A stretch of DNA of 64,000 bases from Helicobacter burdigaliensis (lineage in GTDB: Bacteria; Campylobacterota; Campylobacteria; Campylobacterales; Helicobacteraceae). The DNA lies in assembly GCF_003670295.1 (NCBI RefSeq), contig NZ_QXJG01000001.1, forward strand, positions 175,978 to 239,977, given 5' to 3'. Shown piece by piece: positions 16,688 to 26,147 of the stretch; position 1 is the stretch's first letter, and each line of letters begins with the position of its first letter. A model generated the notes under the pieces. That model did no database searches. It was not told the DNA's origin and was given only the letters and a program-made list of their open reading frames with translations. A program made the translations under genes and the position numbers.

Positions 16688-18900
16688 CATAAATCATGCT
16701 TTTCGCGCTTGTAAAAAGAGAAATTACTCTTCTCTTTTTGCAAGTCCTTTAAGATTTCTTTTAGTCTTTCTTGCTTAGCTTTTATCTCAAAATCCTCCAA
16801 AATTTTTCCATTATACAAATCATAAATCCCTGCTTTAACATTATCCTTCCCTAAAGATAATGCATAAATAGGTAATTGAAAATTACTTAAATTCTTAGAA
16901 TCTACCTTTTTAATATCAGGATTTTTCTTATATTTATAATCAAGCACTAAATATTCATTATTTTTTTTATGATAATCTATCCTATCTATCCTTCCTTCAA
17001 ATTCAAAATCTAATAGACTAACTTTAAATTCTTTTTCAAACCAAAGAGGAATCCACCCCTCTTTTAAACGCTTCTCTTCATTGCTTAAAAAACGTATTAA
17101 ATATTTTTTAGAAAGCTCTAGTTCAAAACGCTCCCTTGCATTCTCTGCTTTTCCTAATGCTTCTAATATTTCTTTTTGCAAGCTCTTAAAATCTTTACTA
17201 AAATTCCCATCAAATTTTTCTTTAAATTTTTCATAAGCTCTATAAAGCACCTGATGAATCTTTAAACCCACATCTGCTTTTAGAGAAGTTTGCAAAGGTT
17301 TATATTTTAAAATATAAGAATAATAATACTTTCTTCTACACTCTAAAAGACATTCTAAACTAGAAGAAGAAAATTTCTTTTGAGTTAAACTCTCTATAAT
17401 CTCACGCTCCTGATAAACTAAAGCATTACCTTTTAAAAAATATTCCCCACAAGATTCATCTATTTTTTGTATTTTATTGTTTTGAAAAATTTTATCTTCT
17501 AACAAAAAGCGAGAGGGTTTTTGTTCTTCATTATCCAGTGTAAAGATTTTTATACTTTTTGAATTTTTAAATAATCTTAAATAATAATATTTTTGCAAAT
17601 TTTCTCTATCTTTTCTTGTAGGCAACCCCACCTTTTGTCTAATAACACTATTTAAAAATAAATCCTTATTGCTTGTTTTTGGGATATTTTCCTCTATAAA
17701 TTCAGGAATAATCACATAATCAAACTTAACTCCCCTAGTTTCTAAAATCCCAATAACACTAATCTTGCCTCCACCCACATCATCAATTTGTTCTTTTTCT
17801 GCCATTTTAAGAAAGCTAGCAACTTTCTCTTTTTCCCCTAAAGTGATAAATTTGAATCCTAATTTATAATACTCTAATAATTGTATTAATCTCTCTTTTA
17901 CCTCTTTATCTTCCTTGCAAGCTTCTTGTATCTCTTCAATACACTCTTCAAACTCCCCAAAACTATTCCATTCTTGCTTTTGCAATCTAAGGAATAAAGA
18001 AGTATTTTTTAGTTTTACCCCCATAGCATAATTAAAATTTCTACCCTCATCAAAAAGCTTTAAATATTTTATAAAATCTTCATTAGGCAATACAATGCAA
18101 ATTTCTTCTAATGGCACACCCTTTGCTATCCATTCATCTAAAGCCTTAAAAATTCCTCCCACTTGTGCTATTCTATCTTTTGTGCTAAAAATTTCTAAGG
18201 TTGCACTTATATCTTGATGCGTGTTGCTTTCTTTTTCAAAGCTCACTTCTCCTTCTTTTAAAATAACTTTATAAGAGCCTTGTAGCAAAGAATCATTTTT
18301 AAACAATCTGCAATAATACTCTTTGTTAAACTCTTCAATATTTAATACAAATTCAATCTTTTTATAATAAGAAATTTGCCTAAAAACACTAAACTCAAAA
18401 GCACTCAAAAACCCCTCTACAAAAATACAAATCTTTTCATAAGGCGCTAAAAGTTCATAGGTAATTTTATAATCTTGCAAGAAATATTGATCATAAAAAG
18501 AATCTAAAGATAACTTATTTCTATAAAGAGTAAAAACCTGCTTTAAAACCTTTAAATGATCATCATAAAAAGCATAAATATCAAGTTCTTCTAGTTGTTC
18601 AATCTTAATACATTCTGCACATAATTCATCATAAAATTTCAAAAAAAAGTCAGAATTTTCCAAAAAAGAGGTGAAATTTTTAGCAAACTCTCCCAAAGCA
18701 TCAAGTTTAACTTCACTTAAAGCCTCATAAAGATAAAAAGTGCGCAAAAAAGAAGGAATTTTTACCTTGTTTTCAATACACAAGATAAAATCCATAAATT
18801 CGCCTAAACTTTTAATATCAGGCAAAAAGCCTTCTTGAAAATTTGTTTCTACAAAATGCTTTGCAGCACGAATACTAGAGAATAAATAAAGTGTTTGCAT
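16651..18900 (-). CDS. addB: AddB-like PD-(D/E)XK nuclease/helicase subunit
   Basis: 749 residues from the ATG at 18900, four bases after the tkt stop; a TTG 24 bases earlier overlaps tkt. The C-terminal third is a RecB-type nuclease: 'EFEGRIDRIDYHKKNNEYLVLDYKYKK' (catalytic Asp and Lys) and 'QLPIYALSL'. Cysteines at 'LECLLECRRKYYYSYILKYKP' and the terminal 'LCQFCGFKYLCNR' form the iron-sulfur nuclease clamp of AddB-type enzymes. The N-terminal part is a diverged, inactivated helicase fold. Works with AddA in double-strand-break repair; addA is not in this window. Confidence 0.85.
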   Translation of the reverse strand: MQTLYLFSSIRAAKHFVETNFQEGFLPDIKSLGEFMDFILCIENKVKIPSFLRTFYLYEALSEVKLDALGEFAKNFTSFLENSDFFLKFYDELCAECIKIEQLEELDIYAFYDDHLKVLKQVFTLYRNKLSLDSFYDQYFLQDYKITYELLAPYEKICIFVEGFLSAFEFSVFRQISYYKKIEFVLNIEEFNKEYYCRLFKNDSLLQGSYKVILKEGEVSFEKESNTHQDISATLEIFSTKDRIAQVGGIFKALDEWIAKGVPLEEICIVLPNEDFIKYLKLFDEGRNFNYAMGVKLKNTSLFLRLQKQEWNSFGEFEECIEEIQEACKEDKEVKERLIQLLEYYKLGFKFITLGEKEKVASFLKMAEKEQIDDVGGGKISVIGILETRGVKFDYVIIPEFIEENIPKTSNKDLFLNSVIRQKVGLPTRKDRENLQKYYYLRLFKNSKSIKIFTLDNEEQKPSRFLLEDKIFQNNKIQKIDESCGEYFLKGNALVYQEREIIESLTQKKFSSSSLECLLECRRKYYYSYILKYKPLQTSLKADVGLKIHQVLYRAYEKFKEKFDGNFSKDFKSLQKEILEALGKAENARERFELELSKKYLIRFLSNEEKRLKEGWIPLWFEKEFKVSLLDFEFEGRIDRIDYHKKNNEYLVLDYKYKKNPDIKKVDSKNLSNFQLPIYALSLGKDNVKAGIYDLYNGKILEDFEIKAKQERLKEILKDLQKEKSNFSFYKREKHDLCQFCGFKYLCNR

Positions 18901-18904
18901 ATTT

Positions 18905-20821
18905 TTAGAGCATTGATTTTGCAAAATTAACTACATTCTCCACACTAAAACCAAATGCACTAAACAGCTCCTCACCCTTTGCGCTTGCACCAAAACCATT
19001 CATGCAAATCACTTCATCTGCAATCTTATACCATTCTAATCCTCTTGCAGCCTCTATTGCAATTACTTTACCTTTTAGCAAAGCGTCTTTATAAGCCTTA
19101 GGAGCATCAAAAAATAAATCCAAGCTTGGCACACTTACAACTTGCACAGCAATTCCCTCTTCTTCTAAAGTCAAAGAACTTTTAAGTGCTAAATCCACTT
19201 CACTACCTGTTGCAAGAAGTGTTATTTGTGCTTCTTTGCTTGCTTCTTTTTTCAAATATGCACCCATTTGCACTTGCTCTTTACTCACCTTTTCTAAAAT
19301 AGGTAGATTCTGACGACTTAGCACAAATGCACTCGGTCCTTTAAGCTCTAATGCAACTTGCCAACAAGCAATATTCTCATTTGCATCTGCAGGTCTAAAA
19401 AGTGTCAAATTTGGCATAGCTCTAAAATGGCTAATTTGCTCTATGGGCTGATGTGTTGCACCATCTTCTCCTACACCTATACTATCATGCGTCCATATAT
19501 AAAATACTTTAGATTGCATTAAAGAAGCCACTCTAACACTTGGTGACATATAATCGCTAAAAACAAAAAAGGTAGCACAATATGGCATAAATAAACCATA
19601 ATTTGCAATTCCATTACAAATTGCACCCATAGAATGCTCTCTAATACCAAAATGAAAATTCTTTCCTTTTGGAAAATCTCCACTATTTTTTAAAGTGGTA
19701 TTATTAGAGGGGGCTAAATCTGCACTTCCTCCTACAAATCCCAAAAGAGCATTTGAAATTGCATTTAAAATTTCTCCATTACTAGCTCTTGTAGCCTTGC
19801 TTCCACTTTCATACACAGGGTATTCAATACTAGAAAAATCAGGATTTTGCATTTTTTGTATCAATTCTTTTGTTTCTTCTTTTAAGGTTTTCTCCCAAGC
19901 CTTATAATGCATTTCTCCAACTTCTGCAACATTCTTAAAACGAAGTCTTGCACTATCGGAAATAAAAAATTTCTCATCTTCATTAAATCCCAAAGCTTTT
20001 TTGGAGCTTTTTATCTCTTCAACCCCTAAAGGTGCTCCATGGCTTTTATGGCTTCCACTTAAACTTAAAGAACCCTTTGCAATAGTTGTTTTAGCAATGA
20101 TTAAAACCGGCTTATTAGCCTTTTTTACTTTAGTTAATGCACTATCAATCTCTAAAAAGTTATGTCCATCTATTTCATAAACTTCAAAATTTTGCGCCAT
20201 AAAACGCATCTTAACATCTTCGCTAAAGGCTACTTCACAGCTTCCTTCAATAGTAATATTATTAGAATCATAAATCAAAATTAAATTATCTAAACTATGA
20301 TGCCCTGCCAAAGAACATGCCTCATAAGAAATCCCCTCTTGCAAGTCCCCATCTCCACAAAGACAATAGACTTTATGATTAATCACTTCCTCTCCTAGCA
20401 TATTTTGTGCTAATTTTCCCGCCATTGCAAAACCAACAGCATTAGCCACACCCTGTCCCAAAGGCCCTGTGGTAATCTCAACACCTGGAGTATGCTTATA
20501 TTCTGGATGCCCAGGAGTTTTAGAATCTTTTTGTCTAAACTTCTTTAAATCCTCCAAACTCACATCAAATCCCCAAAGATGAAGCAAACTATAAACAAGC
20601 GCACTTGCATGCCCACCACTAAAGACTAACCTATCACGATTAATCCATTCTTGATTTTTGGGAGAAATTTTTAAATGATACCCCAAAACAACCGCAATAT
20701 CTGCTAGCCCCATAGGAGCACCTGGATGACCGCTATTTGCCTCTTGCACCATATCTGCACATAAAAATCTTAGGCTATTTGCCATTGTTTGATATTGTAA
20801 AATTTCTTGATTGTCTAGCAC
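18905..20821 (-). CDS. tkt: Transketolase
   Basis: 638 residues. Thiamine diphosphate enzyme of the pentose phosphate pathway. N-terminal 'EANSGHPGAPMGLADIAVVLG', 'RLVFSGGHASALVYSLLHLWG', TPP/metal motif 'CGDGDLQEGISYEA', and 'FHFGIREHSMGAICNGIA' with 'THDSIGVGEDGATHQPIEQI' in the pyrimidine domain. Normal length. It appears to be the first gene of a tkt-addB transcript. Confidence 0.97.
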   Translation of the reverse strand: MLDNQEILQYQTMANSLRFLCADMVQEANSGHPGAPMGLADIAVVLGYHLKISPKNQEWINRDRLVFSGGHASALVYSLLHLWGFDVSLEDLKKFRQKDSKTPGHPEYKHTPGVEITTGPLGQGVANAVGFAMAGKLAQNMLGEEVINHKVYCLCGDGDLQEGISYEACSLAGHHSLDNLILIYDSNNITIEGSCEVAFSEDVKMRFMAQNFEVYEIDGHNFLEIDSALTKVKKANKPVLIIAKTTIAKGSLSLSGSHKSHGAPLGVEEIKSSKKALGFNEDEKFFISDSARLRFKNVAEVGEMHYKAWEKTLKEETKELIQKMQNPDFSSIEYPVYESGSKATRASNGEILNAISNALLGFVGGSADLAPSNNTTLKNSGDFPKGKNFHFGIREHSMGAICNGIANYGLFMPYCATFFVFSDYMSPSVRVASLMQSKVFYIWTHDSIGVGEDGATHQPIEQISHFRAMPNLTLFRPADANENIACWQVALELKGPSAFVLSRQNLPILEKVSKEQVQMGAYLKKEASKEAQITLLATGSEVDLALKSSLTLEEEGIAVQVVSVPSLDLFFDAPKAYKDALLKGKVIAIEAARGLEWYKIADEVICMNGFGASAKGEELFSAFGFSVENVVNFAKSML

Positions 20822-20896
20822 TTTTTAACCTTATTTGCACAATTTAAAGGCAAAATTATAACTTTTTTCTAAAAATAGTCAATAAAGAAGAGAAAA

Positions 20897-21472
20897 TTAC
20901 TCTCCTAGAGGCTTTATAGGTTCTTTGCAAACCTTACAATTAAAATTTGCCCCTTCATTTTGGATTCTATTATGAACTTTTAGAGGAACTTGATGCACTT
21001 TATTAGGACAAGCACATACATACTTGAATTTTTGCTCTTCTTGAACCTCTTCAAAAGAAACTTCTGGAGTTACTATCTGACAAGTATTGCGACGAAACTT
21101 TTCAATTTGCATATCTTCTTTTAAAATATGTTCCAAAAGCCACTTTTTAGCAATTACTGCTAATTTTTCTTTTAAATCATTGATATTTTTAATCTGCATA
21201 ACTGCTGAAGTCATATCTTTGATAATTTCTTTATGCTTTTCTCTATGCTTTTCTAAATTTGGATAAAAAATAGATTCCATATAGGCTTCTTCATCTTTGA
21301 AATGCTCTTGCGTATAAGTCAATAATTCTCTTAAAATTACAATAATTTCTTCTTTTGTAACCTGTTTATTTGTAAGTGCATACGCCTTACCTGCTATTTC
21401 AAATAATTTCTTGTGCTGCTCATCAATTGCATCATTATGCACACTAAGCTCTTTAGTCCAAACTGGCAACAT
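20897..21472 (-). CDS. Bacteriohemerythrin with Cys-rich C-terminal tail
   Basis: 191 residues. The diiron ligands of hemerythrin are all present: 'VHNDAIDEQHKKLFE', 'HFKDEEAYMES', 'HREKHKEII' and 'HILKEDMQ'. After about residue 140 comes an extra tail with 'CACPNKVHQVPLKVHNRI' and 'CKVCKEPIKP', two Cys pairs that could bind zinc. The paralogue at 21547-22134 has the same layout. Likely oxygen or iron handling in the cytoplasm. Confidence 0.9.
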   Translation of the reverse strand: MLPVWTKELSVHNDAIDEQHKKLFEIAGKAYALTNKQVTKEEIIVILRELLTYTQEHFKDEEAYMESIFYPNLEKHREKHKEIIKDMTSAVMQIKNINDLKEKLAVIAKKWLLEHILKEDMQIEKFRRNTCQIVTPEVSFEEVQEEQKFKYVCACPNKVHQVPLKVHNRIQNEGANFNCKVCKEPIKPLGE

Positions 21473-21546
21473 ATAAAACCCCCAAACTAATTTAAACTCC
21501 CTATTCTACAATATTTACCCTTAATTCTTGTTATAATAGTAAAATT

Positions 21547-22134
21547 TTATCTTTTAAGATATATAATCTCTTGTTTGCATTGCTTGCAGCGGAACTTAGC
21601 CCCATTTAAAATCTTTTGATGCACATCATAAGGGACATCATGAATCTTATTAGGACAAGAACAAAAATAATGGTATTCTTTTGTATGCATTTCATTTTCT
21701 ACAACCTTAGAAAAATGATCCCCGCTCTCTGGCATACTTGCTATTAGCAAACTTCGCCTATAACGCTCATATTTCATATCCTCTTTTAAAATATGCTCTA
21801 AAAGCCAATTTTTAGCTATAACTTGCAATTTTTCTTTCATTTCATTTAAGGTTTTAATATCTTTGATTAAGGAAATCATAGTTTTTGTGATTTCTGTGTG
21901 AATCCTTTTGTGTTGCTCTAAATCTGGATAATCAATAGCTTGCATATAAATTTCTTCATCTCTGAAATGCTCTTTAATGTATTCAAAAAATTCCATTAAA
22001 ATTTCTTTCATTTCATTAGGTGTGATTTGTTTATGTGCCATATTATAGGCTCTAGTTGCCATATCAAAAAGCTTTTGATGTTGCTTGTCTATTCTGGCAT
22101 TATGAACGCTATATGAATCGCTCCATTGTATCAT
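21547..22134 (-). CDS. Bacteriohemerythrin with Cys-rich C-terminal tail, paralogue
   Basis: 195 residues. Iron ligands in 'VHNARIDKQHQKLFD', 'HFRDEEIYMQ', 'HKRIHTEI' and 'HILKEDMKYE'. The C-terminal tail 'FCSCPNKIHDVPYDVHQKI' with 'CKQCKQEI' matches that of the neighbouring copy. The copies are tandem, 75 bp apart and clearly duplicated, but diverged well beyond recent identity. Confidence 0.9.
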   Translation of the reverse strand: MIQWSDSYSVHNARIDKQHQKLFDMATRAYNMAHKQITPNEMKEILMEFFEYIKEHFRDEEIYMQAIDYPDLEQHKRIHTEITKTMISLIKDIKTLNEMKEKLQVIAKNWLLEHILKEDMKYERYRRSLLIASMPESGDHFSKVVENEMHTKEYHYFCSCPNKIHDVPYDVHQKILNGAKFRCKQCKQEIIYLKR

Positions 22135-22269
22135 TTGCTATCCCAAACCTTAAGCTTTATTCTTAACTTCTAACAATAACACAAAAGAAATAAAACTTCA
22201 CTAAAAAGAAATTTGGGTGAGAATTTTATGCTATAATTTGGCTCTTTATTTTTAATCATAGGCGGTTTT

Positions 22270-23769
22270 ATGCTTTTTAGCTCTCTTGAATTTGTCTTTA
22301 TATTTTTACCCTTGGTTTTAGCGGGATTTTATTTTTTAAAATCCTTACACTACTACACAAGTGCAAAAATATTTTTAATTATAGCAAGTTTATTTTTCTA
22401 TGCATATTTTAAAGTAGAATATATTTTTATTCTAGCACTTTCAATTTTAGTTAATTTTATTCTTGCTAATTTAATTCTTAAAAACAGAGGGGGGGGGGGC
22501 AACTCTCTTCTAGTTTTAGGGCTTGTATTTAACCTAGCACTTCTTGGATTTTTTAAATACACTGATTTTTTCCTAGAAAATTTTAATCTTTTTTCTAAAA
22601 TTTTAAATTTAGATTTTAATATTCCACTCCCCCATATTTTACTCCCGCTTGGTATTTCTTTTTTCACTTTCCAACAAATCGCATTTTTAGTAGATTGCTA
22701 CCAAAAAAGCAATGTAGAAGAGCTAGATAAAAATCACAAAATAGATTTTATTGATTATTGCCTTTTTATTAGTTTTTTCCCTCAACTCATCGCAGGACCC
22801 ATCGTCCATCATAAAGAGATGATGCCACAATTCCATTCTCTTTTAAGCAAAAGTCAAGCTCTAGTAAATTGGGAGCTTATGGCAAAGGGACTTTTTATCT
22901 TTTCCATAGGTTTATTTAAAAAAATCTATATTGCAGATACTCTAGCACAATGGGCAAATGCAGGTTTTAGCATAACGCAAAATGGAGGCTTTTTAAATAT
23001 CTTTGAATCTTGGGTTACAAGTTTAGCTTATACCTTTCAGCTTTATTTTGATTTTAGTGGGTATTGTGATATGGCAATAGGCTTGGGGCTTTTCTTTGGA
23101 ATTGTTTTACCTATTAACTTTAACTCTCCTTATAAATCTTTAAACATTGCAGAATTTTGGAGAAAATGGCACATTACTCTAGGGAGATTCTTAAAAGATT
23201 ATCTTTATATCCCACTTGGAGGAAATAGAGTTTCAAAACTCTTAAATTTACGCAACCTTTTTATTGTGGCTTTTTTAAGCGGAATCTGGCATGGAGCTGG
23301 CTGGGGATTTGTAATCTGGGGGAGCTTACATGCACTTGGTATGGTAAGCCATAGGATTTATAGCTTCTGGGTGGATGGCAAAGCTTTTATAAATACCAAA
23401 ATTTACAAGCTTTTTGCTTGGTTTTTAACTTTTAATTTTATTAATATTTCTTGGATTTTCTTTAGAAGCGAAAATCTAATAGGTGCAATCAATCTTTTAA
23501 AAGGAATGTTTGGAATTGTATGGGTGGAATTGCCTACTAAATGGTATCAAGCTCCACATGCCCTAGCTACAATCAAAGGCAATGATAAAACTATAATTTT
23601 TCTAGTCATTTCTTTTATTCTTTGTCTTTGCTTTAAAAACAGCATTATTTTATGTCAAAACTTTAAGACAAATTATAAATACGCCCTTGCTACAATGATT
23701 TTGCTTTACATTGCAATTTTTACACTTTTTTCTACTCCTTATGTAGAATTTATCTATTTTAACTTTTAG
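22270..23769 (+). CDS. MBOAT O-acyltransferase (AlgI/PatA-like), with an 11-G tract
   Basis: 499 residues with about ten membrane helices. Family motifs: 'FFPQLIAGPIVHHKEMMPQF', 'LYFDFSGYCDMAIGLGLFFGI', 'FWRKWHITLGRFLKDYLYIPLGGNR' and 'LSGIWHGAGWGFVIWGSLHALGM', whose His is catalytic. Transfers acyl (often acetyl) groups across the inner membrane to a surface glycan or peptidoglycan. Eleven consecutive G at 22489-22499 (in 'NRGGGGNS', codons 74-77) keep the frame open here; a change of one G would truncate the protein near residue 80. The SGNH-like partner gene follows 9 bp downstream. Confidence 0.92.
   Translation: MLFSSLEFVFIFLPLVLAGFYFLKSLHYYTSAKIFLIIASLFFYAYFKVEYIFILALSILVNFILANLILKNRGGGGNSLLVLGLVFNLALLGFFKYTDFFLENFNLFSKILNLDFNIPLPHILLPLGISFFTFQQIAFLVDCYQKSNVEELDKNHKIDFIDYCLFISFFPQLIAGPIVHHKEMMPQFHSLLSKSQALVNWELMAKGLFIFSIGLFKKIYIADTLAQWANAGFSITQNGGFLNIFESWVTSLAYTFQLYFDFSGYCDMAIGLGLFFGIVLPINFNSPYKSLNIAEFWRKWHITLGRFLKDYLYIPLGGNRVSKLLNLRNLFIVAFLSGIWHGAGWGFVIWGSLHALGMVSHRIYSFWVDGKAFINTKIYKLFAWFLTFNFINISWIFFRSENLIGAINLLKGMFGIVWVELPTKWYQAPHALATIKGNDKTIIFLVISFILCLCFKNSIILCQNFKTNYKYALATMILLYIAIFTLFSTPYVEFIYFNF
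22489..22499 (+). repeat. Poly-G tract, candidate phase-variation switch
   Basis: Eleven G in a row inside the acyltransferase coding sequence of an AT-rich genome. Such tracts slip during replication and switch genes on and off in Campylobacter and Helicobacter. The assembled state is in frame, i.e. ON. Confidence 0.8.
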
Positions 23770-23778
23770 GAATTTGCT

Positions 23779-24912
23779 ATGAATATTTACAAAAAGTGGA
23801 TTTTATATGTTTTATTTCTTCCTTTACCTTTAGTAATAACACTTTTGGCTTTGCTTTATGTTTATGATCCTTATCAACTTTTTCACAAGCCTTATTTTAG
23901 AGAAAAAGCCTTTTTTGACAACAAAAGAATTCAAAATAGAGGCATAATCAAAAACCAAAGTTTTGATTCAATTATTATAGGTGCTTCTATATTAGAGAAT
24001 ACATCTATTTTGGAAGCTAACCATAAATTGGGAGGAACTTGGATTAATCTCTCTCTACCTTCCGCAACTTTAAGCGAAAGAAACTTGTTTTTAAACTATG
24101 CTTTTAGATACAAAAAAATAAAAAATATTATTTATTCTATTGATAGTTTTGCAATGGTTAATCCAGAATTTCAACCAATAGATACAACATCATATAACTT
24201 TTTATACAATAGTAATTTTTTAGATGATTTTCGCCCCTATTTTTCGAGAAGATTTATTATGTGTGCCCTAACTTTTTCAAACGAAAAAAAATGTATAGGA
24301 GAACATAAAAATCTCAACTATGAACCAGCTTGGTTTAACCCTAACAGATTTGGAGGTTTTTATAATTGGATAATAGATACAAAAACTAGTCCAAATGATA
24401 AAAACACTTTATTTAACGCAATAACTAGTCCCATAAAGTTTCAATCTCCTAAAACCAACAACATTCAAACACAAACAAATCTTATTAATATCTTTCTTGT
24501 AGACTTGATAAAAAAGAATCCTCAGATTAATTTTTATCTTGTTATTCCAACTTATCCAAGAATACACTATAAAATTTCAGTTTCAGATGTTTATCCCAAC
24601 CAAGATGGTTCTTTATTTTACAAATATAGCACCATTTTAAAATGGCTAATTACAGAAATGCAAAAATACCCCAATGTAAAAATCTATGGATTTGACACTT
24701 TAAATTATGCTGATAACCTAAAAAATTATTCAGATTCTGTACATTATGATAAAAGCATGAACTCCATGCAACTTGATGCAATTAAAAATGGTACTCATAT
24801 TCTAACGCCACAAAATATGGATGAATATTTCAAAATCATGGAAGAAAAAATTAGAAATTATGATTTAAAGCCCTTAATAGAACAAATTAAAAAAGCTAGT
24901 AAAGAAACTTAA
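23779..24912 (+). CDS. SGNH-like acyl-transfer partner (AlgJ/AlgX/DltD-like role)
   Basis: 377 residues with an N-terminal membrane anchor (about 8-30), the rest periplasmic. 'DSIIIGASILENTSI' (about 55-69) has the Gly-x-Ser nucleophile block and 'YSDSVHYDKSMN' near residue 325 the Asp-x-x-His pair of SGNH enzymes. It directly follows the MBOAT gene, as AlgJ/X- or PatB-like proteins do. Likely finishes the acyl transfer in the periplasm; the acceptor glycan is not indicated. Confidence 0.75.
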   Translation: MNIYKKWILYVLFLPLPLVITLLALLYVYDPYQLFHKPYFREKAFFDNKRIQNRGIIKNQSFDSIIIGASILENTSILEANHKLGGTWINLSLPSATLSERNLFLNYAFRYKKIKNIIYSIDSFAMVNPEFQPIDTTSYNFLYNSNFLDDFRPYFSRRFIMCALTFSNEKKCIGEHKNLNYEPAWFNPNRFGGFYNWIIDTKTSPNDKNTLFNAITSPIKFQSPKTNNIQTQTNLINIFLVDLIKKNPQINFYLVIPTYPRIHYKISVSDVYPNQDGSLFYKYSTILKWLITEMQKYPNVKIYGFDTLNYADNLKNYSDSVHYDKSMNSMQLDAIKNGTHILTPQNMDEYFKIMEEKIRNYDLKPLIEQIKKASKET

Positions 24913-24929
24913 ATACCCCTAAAGCTATT

Positions 24930-25075
24930 TTTTAGATATTACAAAGGCTTTACCGCACTATATGGCTTACTTACTGCATCATCACAAGAAAAACTTGTCC
25001 GCTGTGGTAATCCATTGGTTTTCTATAAGTTTCTACAACTTCTTAGGATAATAGATAGTATATGTGGATATTTAT
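24930..25075 (-). pseudogene. Possible C-terminal gene remnant
   Basis: On the minus strand one frame reads 'EVVETYRKPMDYHSGQ' and another continues 'RTSFSCDDAVSKPYSAVKPL' to a TAA. Joined by one frameshift they would form a credible protein C-terminus, but there is no start and the family was not recognised. It lies in the gap between the SGNH gene and the DUF2325 gene. Confidence 0.25.
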
Positions 25076-25083
25076 TTAACTTA

Positions 25084-25108
25084 CAAGCAAAACTGTGTTT
25101 TTTGCTTG
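25084..25108 (-). terminator. Hairpin after the DUF2325 gene
   Basis: A 9-bp perfect stem, CAAGCAAAA/TTTTGCTTG (25084-25092 with 25100-25108), 12 bases past the stop of the minus-strand gene. There is no strong T run, so termination strength is uncertain. Confidence 0.45.
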
Positions 25109-25119
25109 TGATGTTAATT

Positions 25120-25419
25120 TTACTTGCATTCACACTCTTTGCAAAACATCTTGCTAAATTCACAATAAAGACAACTTGCACTTCTTTTGGTGCAAATAAT
25201 TGGTATCTCTTTTTTCTTTGCTTCGTTTCTAAATTTTCTCATAGTATTGTGATTTAAAAAGTTTGTAAGCATCACCAAACAAGAAGTATTTTGCGGAATA
25301 TCCTTGTGATTTACACTCTCTCTCCTACCATCCCAATGAGTAATTTTACTACAACCTAAATTTTTAAGCACCGCTCTAATGGGAGTAATTTCATCTCCTC
25401 CTATCACTAAAACTGACAT
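25120..25419 (-). CDS. DUF2325 small protein with Cys-rich tail
   Basis: 99 residues. 'SVLVIGGDEITPIRAVLKNLGCSKITHWDGR' and 'LVMLTNFLNHNTMRKFRNEAKKKEIPIICTKRSASC' are the DUF2325 core, a Rossmann-like fold of unknown function. Four cysteines cluster at the end (CLYCEFSKMFCKECECK) and could bind metal. It is divergent from fur, with Fur-box-like sequences in between, so iron regulation is likely. Confidence 0.8.
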   Translation of the reverse strand: MSVLVIGGDEITPIRAVLKNLGCSKITHWDGRRESVNHKDIPQNTSCLVMLTNFLNHNTMRKFRNEAKKKEIPIICTKRSASCLYCEFSKMFCKECECK

Positions 25420-25460
25420 TGTTATCTCCTTATTTTAAAGATTTCACTCGTTTTTGTATT

Positions 25461-25512
25461 AAAATGATAATCAATATCAACTTAATATAAAATAAAAATA
25501 ATTATCATTTTA
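25461..25512. promoter_or_regulatory. Fur-box-like operators between DUF2325 gene and fur
   Basis: Two matches to the GATAATNATNATTATC pattern: 'aatgataatcaatatcaa' at 25463-25480 and 'ataattatcatttta' at 25498-25512. They lie in the 189-bp space between divergent genes, one of which is fur itself, consistent with autoregulation. Confidence 0.65.
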
Positions 25513-25608
25513 CTTTTGATTTGTTTTTTATTTTTTGCTAAAATAAGAACAAATAATTGCCAAAAAGCAAGCAATTTCTAATAACCCATAAAGTAAGGAA
25601 ATATTAAA

Positions 25609-26064
25609 ATGAAAAAATACAAAGAGTCCTTTAAAACAATTTTAGATAGATTGCATCTCTCTATTAAGAAAAATAATCTCAAAAATTCAAAACAAAGAGA
25701 ATATGTTTTAAAAGCTATTTATGAAGATGGGGGGCATTTAAGTCCTGAAGATATTTTTGCCATTATCAAAAAAACTTGCAAAAATGCAAGCGTTTCTTCT
25801 ATCTATCGCATTCTTTCCTTTTTAGAAAAAGAAGGATTTGTAAATTCTATTGAAGTGGATAAAAGTGGTAAGCGTTATGAAATTGCTAGTGGGTTACATC
25901 ATGATCATATTATTTGCGTGGAATGTGGTAAAATTGAAGAATTTTGTAATGAAGAAATTGAAAACTTGCAAATTGAAGTAGCAACTAACCATAAAACAAA
26001 ACTTGTAGGGCATGATATGCTTTTATATGTAGTGTGTGAGAAATGCTTAAAATCCCAAAAATAA
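25609..26064 (+). CDS. fur: Ferric uptake regulator Fur
   Basis: 151 residues. The long N-terminus 'TILDRLHLSIKKNNLKNSKQREYVLKAIY' is typical of Helicobacter Fur. DNA-binding helix region 'HLSPEDIFAIIKKTCKNASVSSIYRILSFLEKEGFV'. Metal ligands 'GLHHDHIICVECGKIEEF' and a final 'CEKC' zinc pair. Controls iron uptake and storage. A PerR assignment is less likely given the match to H. pylori Fur. Confidence 0.92.
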   Translation: MKKYKESFKTILDRLHLSIKKNNLKNSKQREYVLKAIYEDGGHLSPEDIFAIIKKTCKNASVSSIYRILSFLEKEGFVNSIEVDKSGKRYEIASGLHHDHIICVECGKIEEFCNEEIENLQIEVATNHKTKLVGHDMLLYVVCEKCLKSQK

Positions 26065-26147
26065 CCCAAAATCATTACAATGGATTAAAAATCTAATTGA
26101 AATAAACAATCCATACAACTAATCCCCTATTCATTACTATATTTTAA

